The position numbers and the translations under genes are program-made. From contig NJIE01000003.1 in assembly GCA_002213445.1 (NCBI GenBank), forward strand, positions 186,001 through 250,000: a stretch of 64,000 bases of DNA. The letters are read 5' to 3'. This document shows positions 58,192 through 64,000 of the stretch, piece by piece (within the stretch, counting starts at the first letter, position 1; every line of letters begins with the position of its first letter). This DNA comes from Xenophilus sp. AP218F (GTDB lineage: Bacteria > Pseudomonadota > Gammaproteobacteria > Burkholderiales > Chromobacteriaceae). Under the pieces are notes generated by a model, which was not told where the DNA came from, did no database searches, and saw nothing but the letters and a program-made list of their open reading frames with translations.

Positions 58192-59181
58192 TTAACTACG
58201 GTAACCCTTGATCACCTCATCCCCAATCCGGTTCAGGCAGCTCAGGCTGGCCGTGCACAGATACCAGGTTTCGGCGTCGGCAAAGATCACCTTGCCCTTG
58301 CGCCAGGCCTTGGTCTGCCGCAGCAGCGGGTTGTCCAGGGTTTTCAGATTCAAGGCCGGACGCCGCTCCATTACCGCGGTGCGGTCTATCACGTAAAGGA
58401 TGTCCGGGTCCGCCTGCAGGATGAATTCATTGGAGATGGGCTGGCCGTGCAGGCCGCTGCTGGTTTCGTTGCTGGCCGGTTTCACCCCCAGGGTGTCGAA
58501 GATGTAACCGTAGCGCGAACGCACGCCGTAGGAGGTAAAGGCCCCGTTGTTGTGCAGCACGATCAACGCCTTTTCCGGACGGCCGGCTGTCACCTCGCGC
58601 ACCTGCTTTATCTTGGCGTCGATCTCGCCGGCTTTCTCACGCGCCAGCGCCTCCTTGCCCAAAATCCGGCCCAGGGTCAGCAGATGCTCCTTGGCCGTGT
58701 CCAGAGTATGGCCGGGACGGTTGTTGAGGTCGATGTCGTAATGCAGCGTCGGCGCGATGCGGCTCAGCTCCGGGTAGCTTTGCGCTTGCAGCGGGGAGAT
58801 CAGGATCAGGTCCGGCTTGAGGGCGTGCAGCCGCTCCAGATTGGGCTGGATGGTGGTGCCCACGTCCATCACTTTGGGGTCCTGCTCGTACTTCTTCAGA
58901 AAGCCAGCCACGTAATCTTTGGAGATGCCCGCCACCGGCGCGCCAAGCTGATCCAGTGCGTCCAGCTCGCTCATATCGAAAGCCACCACCCGCTCCGGCC
59001 GCTTGTTGATCTGCGTGGTGCCCAATTCGTGCTTGACAGTGACCGGGGCGTAGGCGGCCTGGGCCGTCGGCGCGGCGGCCGTTTCGGATGTCGCTTGACG
59101 GGCGTGGCAGCCCAGCAGGCCTCCGGCCACGGCCAGCGCCAGCAGGGCCGCGCGCGCGCGCGGCTTCTTATCGTTGCTCAT
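58192..59181 (-). CDS. Siderophore ABC transporter substrate-binding lipoprotein
   Basis: A 329-residue periplasmic binding protein of the FatB/CeuE/YclQ group. The N-terminus has a lipobox, GLLGC (Cys25), followed by a Thr/Ala linker. The mature part shows the class III binding fold: VKHELGTTQINKRPERVVAFDMSELDALDQLG, LKPDLILISPLQA, and a long connecting helix. Such proteins often bind catecholate siderophores, but specificity is not certain. The ATG overlaps the ATPase stop. Confidence 0.92.
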   Translation of the reverse strand: MSNDKKPRARAALLALAVAGGLLGCHARQATSETAAAPTAQAAYAPVTVKHELGTTQINKRPERVVAFDMSELDALDQLGAPVAGISKDYVAGFLKKYEQDPKVMDVGTTIQPNLERLHALKPDLILISPLQAQSYPELSRIAPTLHYDIDLNNRPGHTLDTAKEHLLTLGRILGKEALAREKAGEIDAKIKQVREVTAGRPEKALIVLHNNGAFTSYGVRSRYGYIFDTLGVKPASNETSSGLHGQPISNEFILQADPDILYVIDRTAVMERRPALNLKTLDNPLLRQTKAWRKGKVIFADAETWYLCTASLSCLNRIGDEVIKGYRS

Positions 59182-59960
59182 ACGGGTTCTCCAGTGGGGG
59201 TAGGGTTGAAGTAATTACAGACGAAGCCGCGCTCGCTGGGCAGGATGTCCACGGCCAGGCCGTAGAGGTCGCGCAACCGCGCCTGGGTGACCACCTCCGC
59301 CACCGAGCCGCAGCCGTGCACGGCGCCCGCCTTCATGGCGACGATGTGGTCCGAGTAATTGGCCGCGAAGTTAATGTCGTGCACCACCAGGATCACGGTG
59401 CGGCCTTGTTCCTCGCTCAGCCGGCGTATGGCCTGCATGATGTGCACCGCGTGCTTCATGTCCAGGTTGTTGAGCGGCTCGTCCAGCAGCAGATAATCGG
59501 ACTGCTGGGCGATGCACATCGCCAAAAAAGCCATCTGCCGCTGGCCGCCGCTAAGCTCGTCCAGATAACGGACGCGCAGCGGTTCCAGCTCTAGGAAGGC
59601 CAGCGCCTCGTCCACCGCGCGACGGTCGTCCCGGCTCAGCAGGCCCTGGCTGTAGGGAAAGCGGCCGAAGCCCACCAGCTCCTCCACCGTCAGGCGCAGG
59701 CCGATATTGGGGTGCTGACGCAGCGTGGCCACGCGCTTGGCGTAACTGCGCAGCGGGATCCGCTCTATCTCCTCCCCGTCGATCAGGATGCGTCCGGCGC
59801 TGGGCTTCAACAGCCGGGCGATGGACATCAGCAGCGTGCTCTTGCCGGCCCCGTTGGGGCCGATCAGCGAGGTGACTTGCCGGTAGGGAAAACTGAGATT
59901 GACGTCGCGCAGCACCTGTTTGTCGCCATAGGCCTTGTAGACGTGCTCAAGCGTGATCAT
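59178..59960 (-). CDS. Siderophore ABC transporter ATP-binding protein
   Basis: A 260-residue ATPase that powers the FatCD-like permease. Walker A GPNGAGKST (34-42), Q-loop RQHPNIG, signature ELSGGQRQM, Walker B YLLLDEP and the switch histidine in VVHD are all intact. It most resembles FatE/VctC/YclP. It overlaps the permease gene upstream and the binding-protein gene downstream by four bases each. Confidence 0.94.
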   Translation of the reverse strand: MITLEHVYKAYGDKQVLRDVNLSFPYRQVTSLIGPNGAGKSTLLMSIARLLKPSAGRILIDGEEIERIPLRSYAKRVATLRQHPNIGLRLTVEELVGFGRFPYSQGLLSRDDRRAVDEALAFLELEPLRVRYLDELSGGQRQMAFLAMCIAQQSDYLLLDEPLNNLDMKHAVHIMQAIRRLSEEQGRTVILVVHDINFAANYSDHIVAMKAGAVHGCGSVAEVVTQARLRDLYGLAVDILPSERGFVCNYFNPTPTGEPV

Positions 59961-60907
59961 GCATGTCCTCTGCTACGCACCATCAGCGCCAGGAAATAGG
60001 CGCCGCACACCAGGTTGACCAGGATGCTGACGGTGGTTTTGTAATTGAACAGCTGCTCCACTAGCAGTTGGGCAGCAATAAAAATGGCGATGGCGATGGC
60101 GCAGGCCATAGGCAGCGTGACCCGGTGCCGGAAAGTCCGCGCCAGCGCGTAAGTGATGTTGGCAACGAAGACACCCATGAAGGCGGTGGGCCCCACCAGG
60201 CTGGTGGACACCGCCGCCAGCACCGCAATCAGCGCCAGCTGCATGCGCACATTGCCGGGGTAATCCACGCCCAGGGAGATCGCCTGCTCGCGCCCCAGCA
60301 GCAGCACGTCCAGCACAGCCAACCGCCAGCTCACCAGCCAGGCCGCGGCCGCGGTCAGCAGCGCGGCGAACAGCAGCGCCCCTGGCTGAACCCGACTGAA
60401 GGAGGCGTAGCTGAAGCCTTGCAGAATGGCGAACTCGCCCGGGCTGGTCTTGAGCTGGATGAACTGGGTAAAAGTGCCCAGTACCATGGTTAGCACCAAG
60501 CCGGTCAGCAGCAGCAGATAGAGATCATTGCGCTCCTTGCGGAACAGCGCGCGGTGTATGGCCCAGGAATAAGCCAGCATCACCGCAATAGACAGCAGTG
60601 CGTTGCCGTGGCGGCCCAGCAGCGCCAGGCTGTGCGCGCCCAGCGCCATCACCAGCAGGGACTGCAGCAGCAGGTAGATCGCCTCGTAGCCCATGATGGC
60701 CGGGGTGAGGATACGGTTGCCGGTCAGCGTCTGAAAGATGAGCGCGGACACGGCGATGCAGACCCCGGCCACCACCATCGCCGCCAGGCGGATCAGCCGG
60801 TTGGGAATCACATAATCGAAATCCAAGCCGGAGCCCAGCAGCAGGAACACGAGCGCCAGCGCCGCCGCCAGCGCCCAGACGCCGCGGCGGATCAGGGCAT
60901 CCCTCAT
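59957..60907 (-). CDS. Siderophore ABC transporter permease (FatC-like)
   Basis: A 316-residue FecCD-family permease with about nine membrane helices. Family stretches are AGVCIAVSALIFQTLTGNRILTPAIMG, the site where the ATPase docks (LGREQAISLGVDYPG) and GPTAFMGVFVANITYALAR. Two ATGs exist; 60907 forms an ATGA overlap with the other permease and is preferred over 60919. Together with the next gene it forms a heterodimeric membrane channel. Confidence 0.92.
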   Translation of the reverse strand: MRDALIRRGVWALAAALALVFLLLGSGLDFDYVIPNRLIRLAAMVVAGVCIAVSALIFQTLTGNRILTPAIMGYEAIYLLLQSLLVMALGAHSLALLGRHGNALLSIAVMLAYSWAIHRALFRKERNDLYLLLLTGLVLTMVLGTFTQFIQLKTSPGEFAILQGFSYASFSRVQPGALLFAALLTAAAAWLVSWRLAVLDVLLLGREQAISLGVDYPGNVRMQLALIAVLAAVSTSLVGPTAFMGVFVANITYALARTFRHRVTLPMACAIAIAIFIAAQLLVEQLFNYKTTVSILVNLVCGAYFLALMVRSRGHA

Positions 60908-61848
60908 TGGTGCTTCCATAGAATCATCATCAGGAACAGGACGCCGCCCACGCTGCCCGCGGTCAGGCCGATGGGCACTTCAAACGGGTAGATCAGCAGG
61001 CGGCCCATGATGTCGCAAACCAACATCAACAAGGCACCGCAGGCGGCGACGATGGGCAGCGTGCGCTGCAGGTTCTCGCCCCAACGCAGCGCCACCAGAT
61101 TGGGAATGACAAGGCCGACGAAGGGAATCGCGCCCACTGTGATAACGGTGGCGGCCACCGTCACCGCCACCAGCATCAGGCCTAGCGCCGCGGTGGCCGC
61201 GTAGCTCAGGCCCAGGCTGACGGCCATCTCCTCGCCCATGCCCAGCACGGTGAAGCGGTGAGCGTAGCAATAAGCCAGCGCGACGATGGGCAGGATCAGG
61301 TAGACGATCTCGTAATTGCCTTCGACGATCTTAGAAAAATCGCCTAGCAGCCAGCCCTGCATGCTTTGCAGGATGTTGTAGCGGTAGGCGTAGAACTCGG
61401 CCACGGCGCTGAGCACACTGCCGTACATCAACCCTATCACCGGCACCAGCACGGTGTTCTTGAACTGGATGCGGCGGATGATGGCGATGAAGACCAGGCT
61501 GGACGCAAAGCAGAAAGCCAGCGCAAACAGCATCCGTCCCAGGTTGCCGGCCTCAGGGACCAGGCTCAGCCCCACCAGAATGCCCAGCTTGGCCGCGTCC
61601 AGCCCGCCTGAGGTGGCCGGCTCCACAAAACGGTTGCGCACGATCTGCTGCAAAATCACCCCGCACACCGACAGCCCCACCCCCACCAGCAGCAAGGCCG
61701 CCAAGCGTGGCAACCGGCTGGCGGTGAGGGTCAGCCAACTGTCGTCGGACAGGGCCAGTGGCCCGATCCAGGCCATCTGCTTGGCCCCCACCATCAGGGA
61801 CAGGCCGCTGCAAGCCAAGAGCAGCAGCGGCAAGGCAAGTCGTTTCAA
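60904..61848 (-). CDS. Siderophore ABC transporter permease (FatD-like)
   Basis: The second FecCD-family permease, 314 residues, with LPRLAALLLVGVGLSVCGVILQQIVRNRFVEPATSG, the ATPase contact region GMGEEMAVSLGLSYA and GAIPFVGLVIPNLVALRWG. It overlaps the exporter-fold ABC gene upstream (ATGA at 61845) and FatC-like downstream. The unbroken chain of four-base overlaps indicates one tightly coupled operon. Confidence 0.92.
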   Translation of the reverse strand: MKRLALPLLLLACSGLSLMVGAKQMAWIGPLALSDDSWLTLTASRLPRLAALLLVGVGLSVCGVILQQIVRNRFVEPATSGGLDAAKLGILVGLSLVPEAGNLGRMLFALAFCFASSLVFIAIIRRIQFKNTVLVPVIGLMYGSVLSAVAEFYAYRYNILQSMQGWLLGDFSKIVEGNYEIVYLILPIVALAYCYAHRFTVLGMGEEMAVSLGLSYAATAALGLMLVAVTVAATVITVGAIPFVGLVIPNLVALRWGENLQRTLPIVAACGALLMLVCDIMGRLLIYPFEVPIGLTAGSVGGVLFLMMILWKHQ

Positions 61849-63626
61849 GACACGGCCTCTGCGACGGGTGCCGCGGTGATGCGCCAGCCCTTGGCGCTTC
61901 TGCGCTGCTCCAGGAAATGAGCGTAGAGGCCGGAGCGCGCGCGCAGCTCGACATGGCTGCCTTGCTCGCGCACCTTGCCGTCCTCCAATACCACGATCTG
62001 GTCCGCCATCTCCACCGTGGACAGCTGGTGGGCGATGACGATCAGGGTGCGTTTGCCGCGCAGCCGCGCCAGCGCCTGGGCGATGGCGGCCTGGTTCTCG
62101 GTGTCCAGCGCCGCCGTGGCTTCGTCCACCAGCAGGATGGGCGCGTCCTTGATCAGCGCGCGCGCAATGGAGATGCGCTGGCGCTCGCCGCCGGACAAAC
62201 GCGCGCCGCCCTCGCCCACCGGGGTATCCAGGCCCTGCGGCAGCCGCTCAATGATTTCCTCCACCCCGGCCAGCCGGGCCGCCGCCAACACTTCGGCATC
62301 GCTGGCGTCCGGCTTGCCGATGCGGATGTTGTCGCCGATGCTGCCCTGGAACAGATAGGCGTCCTGGAAGATCTGGCTGATCTGGCCGGCCAGCCGCTCG
62401 CTGGACAGATCGCGGACATCCACGCCGCCCACCTTCACCTCGCCCCGGTCCACATCGAAGAAACGAGCGATCAAGCGCAGCACCGTGGTTTTGCCGGAGC
62501 CGGACGCGCCCACCAGCGCGGTCATGCTGCCCGGCGCTATGCGCAGGTTGAGCCCGTCCAGCACCGGCGCCTGTTCCGGCCCGTAGCAGAAGCTCACCCG
62601 GTTCAGCTCCACCGAGGCGTCCGCCGGCACGCCGGAACGGGCCGGTTCCGCCATGGACGCCACCTCAAACAGCTTAGCCACCGCCTGCAACTGGCCGCGC
62701 GCGCCGCGCAATACCTCGCTGTAACCGGCCACGTCCAACAGCGGGTCGATGAAGCGGCTCATCAGCATCAGCGCCACCAGCGCCGGAATCACCGTGGCCG
62801 GGGTCAGGCCCAGGCCGGCGTGGTCGTCCAGCCACAAGGCGGCCACCAGCAACAGCGCCGCGAAGCTGGCCTGCACCGCCCACACATTGAGCACCGAGGA
62901 CAGCGCCGACAACCGGATCAAATGCCGGCCGGATTGCTGCTGCTGGGCGATGGCATGCTCCAGAAAACGCGTGCCGCCGCTTTCGCCGTTAAAGGCGCGC
63001 AGCACCGATTGGGCCTGCGCGAACTCCACCATGCGCTGGCTGCTCTGAGCCGTGCTTTGTTGGTAAGCCTGGTCCGCGCGCTGGCTCAGTCGCGCGGTCA
63101 GCGCAAACACCAGCAACAGGCAAGGCAGGCTGGCCAGCCCCACCCAGCCCATCAACGGATTGACGGCGAACAACGCGCCCAGCACCACCACCGGCGTCAC
63201 CACGCCGACAAACAACGGGGTGAACACATGGGCCGGCAGCTGGGCCATTTCCATCATGCCCTGAGTGGCGATGTGGTTGAGCCGGGCGGTGTTGCCCGCG
63301 CTGAACCAACCCACCGGCAGGCTGCCCACATGCTCGGCCAGCCGGTGGCGCCCGCCTTGCAGCACGGCGATGCCGACGGCGATGCCGGCTTTTTCCACCT
63401 TGCGCCGCAGGCCCCAGCACAGCGCCACGCCCAGCGCCTGCGCCGCCAGCCACATGCCGGCCGCGCGCGCCTCGCCGGCCAGCAAATGGCTAAGCACCGG
63501 CGCCAGCAGCACAATGGTCACGCCGCACAGCAGGCTGTAAATCAAGGCCAGCCACGCGTAACGGCGCAATTTGACCGCATCGTCACCCAGCAGCCGAATA
63601 AAAGTTTTCAACATTGCGGCACCCAT
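61845..63626 (-). CDS. Exporter-fold half-ABC transporter of the siderophore locus (YbtQ/IrtB-like)
   Basis: A fusion of a six-helix membrane domain (about 1-310) and an ATPase domain, about 593 residues. Walker [10 protein letters not shown], signature [16 protein letters not shown], Walker [13 protein letters not shown] and switch IAHQLS are intact. Exporter-fold half transporters beside siderophore genes include YbtPQ and IrtAB, which import iron-siderophore and act as heterodimers. I choose the ATG at 63626, with GAGG four bases upstream; 63614 and 63671 are alternatives. It overlaps a second half-transporter gene upstream and fatD-like downstream. Confidence 0.87.
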   Translation of the reverse strand: MGAAMLKTFIRLLGDDAVKLRRYAWLALIYSLLCGVTIVLLAPVLSHLLAGEARAAGMWLAAQALGVALCWGLRRKVEKAGIAVGIAVLQGGRHRLAEHVGSLPVGWFSAGNTARLNHIATQGMMEMAQLPAHVFTPLFVGVVTPVVVLGALFAVNPLMGWVGLASLPCLLLVFALTARLSQRADQAYQQSTAQSSQRMVEFAQAQSVLRAFNGESGGTRFLEHAIAQQQQSGRHLIRLSALSSVLNVWAVQASFAALLLVAALWLDDHAGLGLTPATVIPALVALMLMSRFIDPLLDVAGYSEVLRGARGQLQAVAKLFEVASMAEPARSGVPADASVELNRVSFCYGPEQAPVLDGLNLRIAPGSMTALVGASGSGKTTVLRLIARFFDVDRGEVKVGGVDVRDLSSERLAGQISQIFQDAYLFQGSIGDNIRIGKPDASDAEVLAAARLAGVEEIIERLPQGLDTPVGEGGARLSGGERQRISIARALIKDAPILLVDEATAALDTENQAAIAQALARLRGKRTLIVIAHQLSTVEMADQIVVLEDGKVREQGSHVELRARSGLYAHFLEQRRSAKGWRITAAPVAEAVS

Positions 63627-64000
63627 CCTTCCTCTACCTCCTCGGTCTTGCCATAATGGCCCTGCGCCCACAACCGCGCGTAGCAGCCGCCCTGCGCCAG
63701 CAGCTCTTGATGGCGGCCGCGCTCAATCAGCCGGCCCTTGTCCACCACCAGGATCTGATCCGCCTGCATCACCGTATCCAGCCGGTGGGCGATCACCACC
63801 AGGGTGCGACCGCAGGCGAAGGAAGACAGCGCCTGCTGCAGCTTCACCTCGTTTTCCGCGTCGGCCGCCGCCGTCGCCTCGTCCAGCACCAGCACCGGCG
63901 GGTCCAGCAACACCGCGCGGGCAATGCTCAGCCGCTGGGCCTCGCCGCCGGAGAACTGCACGTCCTCGCCGATCACCGAGTCATAGCCACGCGGCAGGCT
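63608..64000 (-). CDS. Second half-ABC transporter, C-terminal ATPase part (cut by window edge)
   Basis: Only the last ~130 codons are visible. They contain the ABC signature [15 protein letters not shown], Walker [13 protein letters not shown] and the switch region [10 protein letters not shown], ending [11 protein letters not shown]. The membrane domain and Walker A lie beyond the window. It overlaps the next gene by 19 bases and is probably the heterodimer partner (YbtP/IrtA-like). Confidence 0.88.
   Translation of the reverse strand, partial: SLPRGYDSVIGEDVQFSGGEAQRLSIARAVLLDPPVLVLDEATAAADAENEVKLQQALSSFACGRTLVVIAHRLDTVMQADQILVVDKGRLIERGRHQELLAQGGCYARLWAQGHYGKTEEVEEGWVPQC

Overview
The window is about 64 kb of GC-rich, gene-dense bacterial chromosome. 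Gene content and order point to a betaproteobacterium of the Neisseriales, most likely Chromobacterium or a close relative. The signs are a complete mraZ-to-ddlB division and cell-wall (dcw) cluster, gatCAB facing away from mreBCD-mrdA-rodA, bioB/bioF/bioH/bioC on one strand, and a cytochrome c4 gene followed by a System II (ResB/CcsA) cytochrome c maturation pair. The genus is inferred from gene content; there is no rRNA gene in the window to confirm it.

Layout. 1-12981 (minus): the dcw cluster mraZ-rsmH-ftsL-ftsI-murE-murF-mraY-murD-ftsW-murG-murC-ddlB, mostly overlapping or a few bases apart. It is headed by a sigma70-type promoter whose -10 box runs into four 10-bp-spaced MraZ-type repeats. 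13189-16650 (minus): gatC-gatA-gatB. 17004-22537 (plus): mreB-mreC-mreD-mrdA-rodA, the rod-shape elongation machinery. 22691-25444: a large secreted M16 protease. 25502-26904 (minus): dinB with a small SelW-like redox protein. 27249-29604: a PCuAC copper chaperone, a MarC membrane protein and the AzlC/AzlD branched-chain amino acid exporter.

29599-32521 (minus) holds two amino acid transporters, an AroP-like permease and an NSS-family sodium symporter. Between them is a 17-residue open reading frame with three consecutive Trp codons followed by a terminator hairpin, the layout of a trp-type attenuator. This is the most notable signal in the window, because it predicts that the NSS protein is a tryptophan-regulated, probably tryptophan-transporting, carrier. 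32884-37815 is a mixed accessory stretch: glycine-zipper envelope protein, BLUF blue-light sensor, sterol-desaturase-like hydroxylase, GST, VOC protein, patatin lipoprotein and GNAT acetyltransferase. 37847-45388 (minus) is the biotin cluster, with a 948-residue GAF-GAF-GGDEF-EAL protein and a methyltransferase between bioF and bioH. 45497-47612 (plus): comF-like gene, trmL and rlpA. 47804-54424: engB (minus), then cytochrome c4, resB, ccsA, a TerC/CBS/CorC membrane protein and a GIY-YIG protein.

54582-55826 carries a small charged periplasmic protein and two mobile-DNA relics. One is an IS256-family element whose transposase has lost its middle. The other is a 141-bp MITE-like element flanked by a 5-bp duplication that falls on the stop codon of the next gene. 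55828-64000 (minus) is an iron-siderophore uptake locus: TonB-dependent receptor behind a Fur-box-like site, periplasmic binding lipoprotein, ABC ATPase, two permeases, and two exporter-fold half-ABC transporters of the YbtPQ/IrtAB type, the outer one cut by the window edge.

No rRNA, tRNA or CRISPR array was recognised. Many long open frames lie antisense to real genes; they are GC-bias shadows and are omitted.
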